DNA from: Gammaproteobacteria bacterium
GTDB lineage: Bacteria > Pseudomonadota > Gammaproteobacteria > Steroidobacterales > Steroidobacteraceae
DNA: 32,566 nucleotides
Direction: 5' to 3'
NCBI GenBank assembly: GCA_011391405.1
Contig: JAABQQ010000219.1
Coordinates: forward strand, 1 to 32,566
Part shown: positions 1 to 8,398 of the stretch, piece after piece
Layout: each line of letters starts with the position of its first letter
Position numbering within the stretch: the stretch's first letter is position 1
Translations under genes and position numbers: made by a program
Notes under the pieces: generated by a model
Told to the model about the DNA's origin: nothing
The model's database searches: none
The model's input: the letters and a program-made list of their open reading frames with translations, nothing else

Positions 1-512
1 AGGACGATGCTCGCTGCAGCCAGGTACTTGCGGGTGATCGCCTTGCCCTGCTGCGGCGTGTGCACGGCTGGGGATTCGAAGACCACCTCGTCGGCCAGCA
101 GGTCGTCGAGGTCGGTGATGTCACGCGTTGCGACGATGCGGTGCCAGCGCTCGAGCGCCGAAGGCTTCGAACTCTGGCGCACCACGCAGAAGCGCTGACC
201 CGTGGGCGCCTCCATGACCCACCACGTGTGAAGCTGCGCCACACGCTTCGCACCGAGTCCTTCGAGTCGCGCCACCTCCGCGTCCACGTCGGTCGATTCG
301 ATGTCCAGGTGGACGCGACTCGGATGCGTGACCGTCTGCACCTCGATGTGCAGGCGCTCCTCGGGATCGACGAGCCGCATGTACCTGGCTCCTTCCCCGG
401 CCGGCAGCTCCCTGACGTGCATGCGCAAGGCCGCACCCCAGAACGCCGCGGCGACTGCGAGGTCCGGCACGTTGCAGTCGATGATGAATCCGGCCAGTCG
501 ACTCTGGTGCAT
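1..512 (-). CDS. VOC (glyoxalase-like) domain protein fused to a SnoaL/NTF2-like domain, 3' end outside window
   Basis: The visible 170 residues read as two domains. Residues 1-113 look like a VOC/glyoxalase-like fold: an opening strand ending in FIIDCNVPD, then AAFWGAAL, a central VHLDIES strand and the closing TGQRFCVV strand. Residues 119-170 look like the start of a SnoaL/NTF2-like domain (ALERWHRIV, LLADEVVFESPAVHT, GKAITRKYL), and the frame is open through the junction. VOC proteins are metal-dependent enzymes or binding proteins, and SnoaL-like domains bind small hydrophobic ligands; no substrate can be read here. I chose the ATG at 512 because GGGAG lies seven bases before it. An in-frame ATG at 530 overlaps the phosphatase stop as ATGA but has no ribosome site. 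It is probably cotranscribed with the phosphatase. The C-terminus is missing because the window ends. Confidence 0.8.
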   Translation of the reverse strand, partial: MHQSRLAGFIIDCNVPDLAVAAAFWGAALRMHVRELPAGEGARYMRLVDPEERLHIEVQTVTHPSRVHLDIESTDVDAEVARLEGLGAKRVAQLHTWWVMEAPTGQRFCVVRQSSKPSALERWHRIVATRDITDLDDLLADEVVFESPAVHTPQQGKAITRKYLAAASIV

Positions 513-526
513 CGTCGTCTCCCGTC

Positions 527-1396
527 TCATTGCCGCTGCAATTGCGCCGGATCGGTCGCCTGCAATGCGGTCGTCTCCGCGCGGCAATCACGGCCGACCG
601 GCAGGCCGCGCTTGCGCGCCTTCTTCACTTCGACTTTCGCAGCCTCCAGGTCCGTGACGAATTCCGGATCCTGGTGCAATCGCTCGACCACGGCCTGGCC
701 GACCGTGCGTCCGGCATCGACGTCGCTCTGGTGGTGCACCCGGCAGATCACGCGGCTCTGCCCGAACTGGTAAGCGCGAGTTCGAGCGGCATCGGCACGG
801 TCGGGCGCGAGTTCCGCCAGTAATTCACCCCACACGTACCCGAGCGACGCATGACCCGACGGGTACGAGGCGTTGCCGCGCAGCAGTTGTTCGTCCTCGG
901 GCACGCAGATGGGATCGCCGGTGATCTCGAATGGCCGGTCGCGGTTGTACTTCTGCTTCGCCTTGGCCGTCGATTGCCCGGCATCGATGATTACCCGCTG
1001 CATCAACGCATACAGGTGCGGCGTGGTCGCTGCCGTCACGTCGATACCGACTGCGCACGAGAATACGTTGGCGGCCTCGGGAAATTTGAGGTTGGCATCC
1101 CTCGCCGCCAGTTGCCAACGCGCAGTGTCCTGCAGCGCGCTCAACTTGCGATAGACGGCCTGGTCGGCAGCGAACTCGGGCGAGCCCGGCGCGGGCGGTG
1201 GCGGCAGCAGCGCGATGCTGTCTGGTCGTTCCTCGGGCAGCAGGTAGCCCGGGACTCTCGCGGCAGTCGCGGCGGAAGTCGCCTCACGCGGGCCGGACGC
1301 AGCCGGGACGACATCACGACAGCCCACGAACCAGGCGAGCAGCCCGGCGAGGGCGACCAGCGTCAATCCGCGTGCAAGGTTGGATGGGATGTTCAT
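527..1396 (-). CDS. Class A non-specific acid phosphatase (PAP2 superfamily), probable lipoprotein
   Basis: This is a 289-residue exported phosphatase that would remove phosphate from organic phosphomonoesters in the periplasm. The tripartite PAP2 signature is complete: K147-x6-R154-P155, then P179-S-G-H182, then S214-R215-x5-H221-x3-D225. The text around PSGH (NASYPSGHASLGYVWGELL) is characteristic of class A bacterial acid phosphatases of the PhoN type. The N-terminus has a hydrophobic segment ending in FVGC with Cys26, which could be a lipobox, though its -3 residue is Phe rather than the usual Leu. A Pro-rich linker (about residues 55-70) precedes the catalytic domain. The start ATG has no ribosome site; instead a -10-like TACACT ends six bases upstream, so the mRNA may be leaderless. 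The stop is next to the VOC gene, suggesting an operon. Endogenous substrate unknown. Confidence 0.92.
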   Translation of the reverse strand: MNIPSNLARGLTLVALAGLLAWFVGCRDVVPAASGPREATSAATAARVPGYLLPEERPDSIALLPPPPAPGSPEFAADQAVYRKLSALQDTARWQLAARDANLKFPEAANVFSCAVGIDVTAATTPHLYALMQRVIIDAGQSTAKAKQKYNRDRPFEITGDPICVPEDEQLLRGNASYPSGHASLGYVWGELLAELAPDRADAARTRAYQFGQSRVICRVHHQSDVDAGRTVGQAVVERLHQDPEFVTDLEAAKVEVKKARKRGLPVGRDCRAETTALQATDPAQLQRQ

Positions 1397-1402
1397 GGGG
1401 CC

Positions 1403-1430
1403 AGTGTAACGGGCGGTGCGGATTTGCCAA
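1403..1430 (-). promoter_or_regulatory. Probable leaderless promoter of the acid phosphatase gene
   Basis: On the minus strand TTGGCA (1430-1425, five of six bases of the -35 consensus) is followed after 16 bases by TACACT (1408-1403, TAnnnT type). The hexamer ends exactly six bases before the ATG at 1396, so transcription starting at the usual distance would begin on the A of the start codon. No Shine-Dalgarno sequence fits between. Confidence 0.6.
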
Positions 1431-1543
1431 AACTGCCGAGCACGAATCTCAACCTCTCCACCTCAAATGCGCGTTTCCCGCGTTGTCGCGTTGCGCGATT
1501 GTCCATGCCGTGACCCGATGAACTGCCAACCAGGGAGACGGCG

Positions 1544-4500
1544 ATGTGGAATGACGCATGGATGCAGCGGCTGGCACGGCATGCCCGCTCGATCGGTATC
1601 GCATTGATTGCAGCTTCGACCACGGGCCTGTCGGGCGCTGGCGCGTCCGGCTCGCTGGCAAGCGCGGGATCGCCTGGCGCCTACACCACTGATGCGCTCG
1701 CTGCTGTTGCAGAGACTTCGGCCGCCGGTCGCACACCTGCCGAGTTCGGCGTCTCGCACTCGGGTGCCGCAACGTATCGCATCCCGTTGTGGACGCCACC
1801 AGGCGTCGGCGAGGTCGGCCTCGATCTCGCGCTGGTCTATGCCAGCCGCAGCGGCAGCGGCTCGGTCGGCGTGGGCTGGTCGATCGCGGGGCTTTCGACG
1901 ATCGCGCGCTGCAACCGCACCTGGGCCCAGGACGGCGCTGCAGGCAGCGTCACCAACACCCTCGCCGATCGCTACTGCCTCGACGGCCAGCAACTCAAGC
2001 TCGTGAGCGGTACGCACGGCACGGCCGGCGCCGTTTATGCCACCGAGGTGGAGACGTTCTCGCGGATCGTCGCGAACGGCGTCGCGGGCAACGGCCCCGC
2101 CTCATTCACGGTGACGACGAAAAGCGGGTTGATCTACGAGTACGGCGGCACCGTCGATTCGCGAGTGTACGCCGGAGCGTCGCCCACGATTCGTGCCTGG
2201 GCGCTGTCGCGTGTTCGCGACCGGGCAGGCGCCGGCACCGGCAATGCCATCACCCTCGCTTACTTCAACGAGGCACAGTTCGGCGCGTACACGAACGGCA
2301 CGCATCGAATCGCGTCGATTGCGTACCCGATCACGGCAACGGGTGCGGGACCGTTCTATCGCGTCGACTTCGCTTATTCCGCTCGTCCTGCGAGCGATGT
2401 TCCCACAGGTTACCTCGCCGGCAACCTGGTACGCGATCCGTACCAGCTCGACCAAATCGCGATCCAGGTCATTGGCGCAGCAACACCGATTAAAACGTAC
2501 GTGCTTGGTTACGAGATCGCCCCGGTCTCGGACCGATTGCGACTGGCCAGCGTGCAGGAGTGTGCAGCGTCAACGTGCCTGCAGCCCACCGCGATTACCT
2601 ACCAGAACGGCGCGAACGGCTGGCAACCCATGGTCGATACCGGGGTGGCCGCCTCGACCGTAAAGGCGCCCGTGCCGCTCGAGCTGAACGGCGATGGCGT
2701 CATGGACTTGCTTTATCCCGTCGATGCCGGCAGCGGCAAGTTGAGCTGGCGCATCCTGCTCGGATCCCCTGCGGGCTTCGCCGCGCCGCTCGACACCGGC
2801 CTCGTGACGACGACGTCACACACGATCATTCCTGGCGGATTCGCCGGCAACGGTCGCACGCAATTCCTGGTCCTGCAGAACGGGTACTGGTACGTCGCCG
2901 GTTACACGAACGCGGGTTTCACGGTCGCGAACACCGGCCTGGTCCCCACCGGAGAGTATGGCGCGGCGGATTTCGACGGCGACGGCCTGGCCGACCTCAT
3001 GGCGCAGAGCGGCGGACTCACGCCGACCCTCCATGTGCGCCGCAACGTCACCGCACCGGCGAGCACTTCACTCGCCGTCCAGTTCGCCACGACCGCGCAG
3101 TCCATATGGACGATACCGAGCCTGCGGCAGTCGATGCCCTGGGACAACCTGCGCGTCGCAGATCTCAACGGCGACGGCCGCGCGGACATCGTCGCGCTGA
3201 CCTTCAACAACTCGGAACGCAATCCGAAATTCTTCGCCACACCGTTGTTGTCGAACGGGTTCGGCAACGCTGTGACCATCGGCACCGAAAAGCTGCTGAT
3301 CCAGGAATCGATGGTCACGATGGCCGACTGGAACGCCGATGGCTGCTCCGACATCCTGCAGGTACAACGCGTATTCGTCTCGAACTGCGCGGGTGCGTTC
3401 GTCGAACTCGCGACGCGCGCGACGGCTGCGACGGGTAATACCCTGTACACAGCGCTCCCGACGGACTGGGACGGCGACGGCCGTGCCGATCTGCTGTACA
3501 TCGATGCCGCGACGCGACAGTGGTTCGTAGTGCGCTCGACCGGCGAAGGCGCGGCCGCGGCTGTCAGCACGGGCATCAGTGCGCCTGCCTCCACCGTGTG
3601 GTTCAACCTGGACGCCGATGGCGACGGTCTCGCCGATCTCGGCTACCGCGACGGCAGCAACGGCAACCGTCTGCGCTACCGGTTGCACGCGGGCCCGTCT
3701 GCACCGGTCGATCTGGCCACCACCTTCGTCGACGGCTTCGGCGTGCGCCAGAGCCCTGCGTACGTCTCGATCGCGCGCAGCAACCACACGCGCCTGAACG
3801 ACGCCGTCTTTCCGGCGGCTGATTTCCAGGGTCCGCTGTACGTGGTGAGCGAGTTCAGCGCAACGGATGGAACCGGCGGCACCTACCGGAACCGGTTGCA
3901 CTACTCCGGCGCGCAACTGCACCTGCAAGGACGTGGCTTCCAAGGGTTCGCGACCCAGCGCATCGAGGACACGCGCACGGGCCTCGTCACGCTCGACTCC
4001 GTGTCGCGAGTGTTCCCGCACACCGGAATGCACGTGCAGCGGGACGTGTTCCAGGCCAACGGCAGCACGCCTGTGCGCCAATGGCAGGCGGTCCTCGGCC
4101 AGCAGGCGACGGGTACGGCGGGCAGCGAGCAGCGTGTATTTCCTTTCGTCGCGTCCACCAGTACCAGGCAGTTCGAACACGGCGGGGTTCTCAATGGCAC
4201 GCTGGTGACGGAAGCGTCGACGACGTTCACTTATGGCGATGGTTACGGCAATCCCACGCAGGTACAGACCACTACGTGGGACCGGGACCCCTACTCGCCG
4301 CACCTCAACAGCGCCTGGCGCTCGACGCTGAGTCTCGGCTACACGAACGACACGTCGGGTAACTGGTGCCTGGGCCTGCCCGTCAGCCGCACGACGACGA
4401 GCACGGCACCCGACCAACTCGCGGTGACACAGACGACGACCTACGTGAACGACCCGGTGGGATGCCGGATCACGCAGCAAGTGGTCGAACCGAACATCCC

Positions 4501-7500
4501 GGCTTCGAAGGTCGTCACGTCGTTCGGTTTCGACGGCTGCGGCAACCTGAACTCGTTACGCACCGTGGGTTCCAACCCGGACGGCACGGCGATGCCGGCC
4601 AGGACGGCGAGCTTCAACTATGGCAGCCGCTGCCAACTGCCTGAATCCGCCACCAACGCAGCGGCGGAAACGACGACCTATGAGTGGCGCTACGACTACG
4701 GTTTGCCTACGCGCGTCACCGATCCGAACGGACAGTCAACGACGTGGTCACACGACCCGTTCGGGCGCCGAGTCAGCGAGACGGCCAGCGACGGCACGCG
4801 CCGGGCGTGGAGTTTCCAGTCGTGCGGCACGACCGGATGCTGGGGCACGGGCGAACTTCGCTTCCTCGTGTACGACCGCAACTACGCGGCCGACGGCACG
4901 CTGATCCGCGAGCACCATGCCTACTACGACGGCTACGAGCGCCCGCGGCTGCGGGCGTACCACGGCGCGCTTGGAAGCTGGCTGCAGCAGACGTACGACT
5001 ACGACGCAGCGGGACGCATGGTGCGTGAATCGCGACCGTACGCGAGCGCTCCCAACGGTCACACGATCCGGACCTTCGACCCACTCGGCAGACCGCTCAG
5101 CGAGCGCGACCACGACGGGGGCGGCACAACCGTTCGCAACTCGAGCCTCGCCTACGCTGGTCGGACCACGACACACACCGACACGCTCGGCCGCTCGCGA
5201 TCCCGCCTCGTGGACGTCGCCGGCAACCTGCGTCGCGCGATAGATCCGCCGCCCGGCGGCACCCTGCGGTACGACTACGACTCCTTCGGGCACCTCAACC
5301 GCATCCAGGACGCCATCGGCGCCGTGTCGACCGGCGTCTACGATGTGCGTGGCTTCCGCACGCGGTGGTCGGATGCGGACGCTGGAGCCTGGACCTTCAA
5401 GCGCAATTCGCTCGGCGAAGCCGTTGCCTGGACCGATGCGAAGGGGCGGTCGTTCACTACGGCTTACGACACGCTCGGCCGCAGGGTGTCCCGCACCGAA
5501 CTCGAGGGCACCAGCACCTGGACGTGGGGTTCGTCGGCGACCGCTCGCAACATCGGGCGACTGCAGTCGAAGGCCGGCCTCGGCTATGCGGAATCGCTCG
5601 CCTACGACGGCTTCGGCCGCGTCAGCCAGCGCACCATCACGACGGACAAGAGCTACCAGTACGACTACACGTACAACTCGATCGGCGCGATCGACACGCT
5701 GACCTATCCGACCAGTCCAGTGCCTTCGGGTCAATCGGGTAGTCGGCTCCGGCTTCGCTATTCCTACGGCTTTGGCACGCCAGCGCAGATCGACGACGTC
5801 ACGCTGGCAACGCCACGCCTGCTCTGGAAGCTCAACGCGGTCAGCGATTTCGATGCGCCGACCGAGGAATCGCTGTCAGGCAATGCCATCACGCGATCTT
5901 CGCGCTACGACACGGCGACGCAGCGACTGACGGTGCAGCAAGCAGGAACCGCCGGCGCCGGCAGCGCCCGCCAGAATCTCGCCTACCAGTGGGATGCAGC
6001 CGGCAACCTCCTGCAGCGACGCGACCTGAACCAGGGCCTGACCGAAGCCTTCACGTACGACGGGCTCGATCGCGTAACGAACTCGACGCTGAACGGCTCA
6101 ACGAACCTGGCCGTGAGCTACGACACGTCTGGCAACGTCCTGCAGAAATCGGACATCGGCAACTACGTCTACGGCAACGCATCGCGGCCGCATGCGGTGA
6201 TGGCCGCGGGCAGTGAGACATTCACGTACGACCGCAACGGCAATCTTGCAACGCGCAGTGGCCTCAGCCAGAGCTGGACTTCGTACAACTTGCCAACCAC
6301 GTTGCGCAAACCGGGGTATCAGTCCCGGTTCGTCTACGGTCCCGATCGCGAGCGCTGGCGACAGGTCGCGACCTACCAGAACGGCACCGAGACGACGCAC
6401 TACGTCGGCAGCCTGCTCGAGAAGGAAACCACGACCTCCACGGGCCTGACGTACTGGCGGCATTACGTGCCGACACCCGGCGGATCGACCGTCGTTATCT
6501 CGCGCAACTCGAATGGCACGAGTTCCACGACGTATGTCGTGCCAGACCACCTCGGCAGCAGCGACACGCTGTTGAACGAAGCGGGTGCAACGGTTGCCAG
6601 GGAAAGCTTCGGGACGTTTGGCACCCGCCGTGGCAGTAACTGGAGTGCCGCGACCGCACCGGACTGGCTGGGCATTGCCAACACGACCCGCCAGGGTTTC
6701 ACCGGGCACGAGATGCTCGACAACGTCGGACTCGTCCACATGAACGGTCGCGTGTATGACCCGGCGCTCGGCCGATTTCTCTCGGCCGATCCGCTGATCG
6801 GCGACCTGGGCGACTCACAGTCGGTGAATCCGTATGCGTATGTCGGCAATCGGCCCCTGAACGCGTCGGACCCCACGGGTTACCTCGTCGACGGCGGCCT
6901 TTCGATCTATGTCGGCAAATTCATCGTCGACTCGATCCTGTCCTCGCTCGCCTACGGCCTGCTGAATCACGGTGGCTTGCCGCCGCCACCGGCGACCGCA
7001 CTGCCCGGCTGGTCTGCGCAGAACGGCGTGGGTTTGTGCGGTGCGGGGACGTTCTCACCCACCTGCGGCGGCACCATCCTGTATGCAGGCGCGCCGGGGA
7101 CGGGACGCGGCGGAGTACCGACCTCGACCTGGGCAGAGACCTCTGTCGACGACGAGTTCGCGCAGGAAAACCTCGAACGCTTCTTCATCGATCTCGGGAT
7201 CAACGCGGTCGACGTCCTGATCCTCTCGCCCGTGCACGACGCCAGGGATGCGTACGACGCGGCAAAACGGGGCGACCATGCCACTGCCGCTTTTTATGTC
7301 AGCTTCACCGTCTGCGACGTCGTCAAACAATGCCAGTCGATCCTGGCGCCTGCGAAGGCATTGCGGCGCGCGGCGAAGTCGACCCGTGCAATCGAGCCGG
7401 GCGGGCTGAATTTGTATCGCGCTGGCCGTGACGGAAACCTAACACGCGGTGCCGCCGGAGACTGGAAGCGAGGGGACTGGATGCTCTTCCTTCCCAACCG

Positions 7501-7729
7501 CGGGTCGGTAAAGGCAAACTGGCAACAGAATGCGGGCAAGCTGCGCGCCGAGATGCGCCGGGAGGAACCCATCTACGACTCGTACCGCGCGCCGTCGGGG
7601 CTGCAGATTCCTGCGGGAGTGACACCAAGCTCACCTGGTCGTTTCCTGAATGCCGAACGCAAGTTACTCGAATCGCGCGGTTGGAAATACAACGCGGGGA
7701 CGGGCGCTTATGACCCGCCGAGACCATGA
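1544..7729 (+). CDS. Secreted SpvB/VCBS/RHS-repeat polymorphic toxin with unrecognised C-terminal tip
   Basis: This 2061-residue protein has a probable Sec signal (about residues 8-38) after a GGGAG ribosome site. Residues about 60-360 match the SpvB-type N-terminus of Tc insecticidal toxins. Residues 375-705 carry six FG-GAP/VCBS Asp-rich loops (380, 476, 540, 595, 641, 690), expected to bind calcium. About 720-850 resembles the TcdB middle region. From about 1000 to 1740 there are many YD repeats (YDYDAAGR, YDGFGR, YQWDAAGN), ending in the RHS core motif GRFLSADP (1743) through DPTGY (1776-1780). In known RHS proteins the repeats form a shell enclosing a C-terminal toxin released by self-cleavage near this motif. 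Residues 1781-1953 look like a pre-toxin linker, with one hydrophobic stretch near 1785-1805. Residues 1954-2061 are the likely toxin: WQQNAGKLRAEM, IYDSY, RFLNAERKLL, RGWKY. I cannot name that domain. Confidence 0.93.
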   Translation: MWNDAWMQRLARHARSIGIALIAASTTGLSGAGASGSLASAGSPGAYTTDALAAVAETSAAGRTPAEFGVSHSGAATYRIPLWTPPGVGEVGLDLALVYASRSGSGSVGVGWSIAGLSTIARCNRTWAQDGAAGSVTNTLADRYCLDGQQLKLVSGTHGTAGAVYATEVETFSRIVANGVAGNGPASFTVTTKSGLIYEYGGTVDSRVYAGASPTIRAWALSRVRDRAGAGTGNAITLAYFNEAQFGAYTNGTHRIASIAYPITATGAGPFYRVDFAYSARPASDVPTGYLAGNLVRDPYQLDQIAIQVIGAATPIKTYVLGYEIAPVSDRLRLASVQECAASTCLQPTAITYQNGANGWQPMVDTGVAASTVKAPVPLELNGDGVMDLLYPVDAGSGKLSWRILLGSPAGFAAPLDTGLVTTTSHTIIPGGFAGNGRTQFLVLQNGYWYVAGYTNAGFTVANTGLVPTGEYGAADFDGDGLADLMAQSGGLTPTLHVRRNVTAPASTSLAVQFATTAQSIWTIPSLRQSMPWDNLRVADLNGDGRADIVALTFNNSERNPKFFATPLLSNGFGNAVTIGTEKLLIQESMVTMADWNADGCSDILQVQRVFVSNCAGAFVELATRATAATGNTLYTALPTDWDGDGRADLLYIDAATRQWFVVRSTGEGAAAAVSTGISAPASTVWFNLDADGDGLADLGYRDGSNGNRLRYRLHAGPSAPVDLATTFVDGFGVRQSPAYVSIARSNHTRLNDAVFPAADFQGPLYVVSEFSATDGTGGTYRNRLHYSGAQLHLQGRGFQGFATQRIEDTRTGLVTLDSVSRVFPHTGMHVQRDVFQANGSTPVRQWQAVLGQQATGTAGSEQRVFPFVASTSTRQFEHGGVLNGTLVTEASTTFTYGDGYGNPTQVQTTTWDRDPYSPHLNSAWRSTLSLGYTNDTSGNWCLGLPVSRTTTSTAPDQLAVTQTTTYVNDPVGCRITQQVVEPNIPASKVVTSFGFDGCGNLNSLRTVGSNPDGTAMPARTASFNYGSRCQLPESATNAAAETTTYEWRYDYGLPTRVTDPNGQSTTWSHDPFGRRVSETASDGTRRAWSFQSCGTTGCWGTGELRFLVYDRNYAADGTLIREHHAYYDGYERPRLRAYHGALGSWLQQTYDYDAAGRMVRESRPYASAPNGHTIRTFDPLGRPLSERDHDGGGTTVRNSSLAYAGRTTTHTDTLGRSRSRLVDVAGNLRRAIDPPPGGTLRYDYDSFGHLNRIQDAIGAVSTGVYDVRGFRTRWSDADAGAWTFKRNSLGEAVAWTDAKGRSFTTAYDTLGRRVSRTELEGTSTWTWGSSATARNIGRLQSKAGLGYAESLAYDGFGRVSQRTITTDKSYQYDYTYNSIGAIDTLTYPTSPVPSGQSGSRLRLRYSYGFGTPAQIDDVTLATPRLLWKLNAVSDFDAPTEESLSGNAITRSSRYDTATQRLTVQQAGTAGAGSARQNLAYQWDAAGNLLQRRDLNQGLTEAFTYDGLDRVTNSTLNGSTNLAVSYDTSGNVLQKSDIGNYVYGNASRPHAVMAAGSETFTYDRNGNLATRSGLSQSWTSYNLPTTLRKPGYQSRFVYGPDRERWRQVATYQNGTETTHYVGSLLEKETTTSTGLTYWRHYVPTPGGSTVVISRNSNGTSSTTYVVPDHLGSSDTLLNEAGATVARESFGTFGTRRGSNWSAATAPDWLGIANTTRQGFTGHEMLDNVGLVHMNGRVYDPALGRFLSADPLIGDLGDSQSVNPYAYVGNRPLNASDPTGYLVDGGLSIYVGKFIVDSILSSLAYGLLNHGGLPPPPATALPGWSAQNGVGLCGAGTFSPTCGGTILYAGAPGTGRGGVPTSTWAETSVDDEFAQENLERFFIDLGINAVDVLILSPVHDARDAYDAAKRGDHATAAFYVSFTVCDVVKQCQSILAPAKALRRAAKSTRAIEPGGLNLYRAGRDGNLTRGAAGDWKRGDWMLFLPNRGSVKANWQQNAGKLRAEMRREEPIYDSYRAPSGLQIPAGVTPSSPGRFLNAERKLLESRGWKYNAGTGAYDPPRP

Positions 7730-8295
7730 GCGAATTTACTGAGATTGCCGACGAGATCCTTGGAGACCTGCTGAGCACGCATGGCTTCGTACGCGTCGAC
7801 AAAATGCACGACCTGGCTATATTCGAATCGGAAACTTGCACCCTGACCGTGGGTCACGACAGCCAACGTTCAAGCGAGGTCTTCATGGGCCTGAACAGAC
7901 GCGATGGGACGCGTGGACCGGACTTCAACTTCGACGAGGTCGTCCGTGCTGCCTCGGTCCCGTCAGGTCTTCAGCCCATGGGTTACGCGGTACGCGATGA
8001 GGAGTCGATCCGGCATCTGCTGCAGACTATGGCGGCGCTACTGGCAACTTATTGCGTGCCGCTGCTGCGTGGAGATTACAGCGCCTGGTCGAAGTTGGTG
8101 TCGCAACGAGATGCAGACGCCACCAACTATGCAACCGAGAATCGTGTGCACCTGGCATTGAACAGTGCGACAGCGGCTTGGCACGCAAAGGATTTCGAAA
8201 AGATCATTGAGATTCTTGGCCCATTGAGACCCATGCTGGGCGCGTCGGATCGGGCCAAACTCGAGTACGCCGAGCGAAAACTCCGCGATGATTGA
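7726..8295 (+). CDS. Probable immunity protein for the RHS toxin (family not recognised)
   Basis: The 189-residue product starts with an ATG that overlaps the RHS stop as ATGA, so translation is probably coupled; there is no clear ribosome site. It has no signal peptide or membrane segment and looks cytoplasmic and somewhat acidic. The N-terminal half mixes strands and helices (LAIFESETCTLTVGHD is a likely beta hairpin). The C-terminal half is helical, and its last ~45 residues (NSATAAWHAKDFEKIIEILG onward) resemble a TPR-like helix pair. Base composition is lower than its neighbours: I counted 60% and 52% GC in the two 60-base blocks at 7741-7860, against 68% in 8461-8520. Position, size, coupling and composition fit a cognate immunity protein of a polymorphic toxin. 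The function is inferred from context, not from sequence similarity. Confidence 0.72.
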   Translation: MSEFTEIADEILGDLLSTHGFVRVDKMHDLAIFESETCTLTVGHDSQRSSEVFMGLNRRDGTRGPDFNFDEVVRAASVPSGLQPMGYAVRDEESIRHLLQTMAALLATYCVPLLRGDYSAWSKLVSQRDADATNYATENRVHLALNSATAAWHAKDFEKIIEILGPLRPMLGASDRAKLEYAERKLRDD

Positions 8296-8360
8296 TAGGC
8301 CGTGACCGGCGCAAGAATCTAACCGCGCCAACCGCCCCCGCCGGACACCACCCCGCTCCC

Positions 8361-8384
8361 CGTGCGAAGATGCTTATTCGCACG
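8361..8384. promoter_or_regulatory. Perfect dyad upstream of the MDR oxidoreductase
   Basis: CGTGCGAA, eight spacer bases, then TTCGCACG form a perfect 8+8 inverted repeat. It abuts the AGGAG ribosome site (8385-8389) of the next gene. It could be an operator for a dimeric repressor or a 5'-leader hairpin masking the ribosome site. There is no T-run after it, so it is a poor terminator. The rest of the 8296-8398 gap shows nothing I recognise. Confidence 0.4.
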
Positions 8385-8398
8385 AGGAGCACAGCCCC

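Noticed and set aside
3068-4480. 470-codon minus-strand frame inside the RHS gene
   Set aside because: Arg-rich shadow frame opposite the repeat-bearing protein.
1544-7729. DNA repeats suggesting a CRISPR or satellite array in the RHS gene
   Set aside because: The repetition is at protein level (YD and VCBS motifs) with diverged DNA; no exact direct repeats with spacers.
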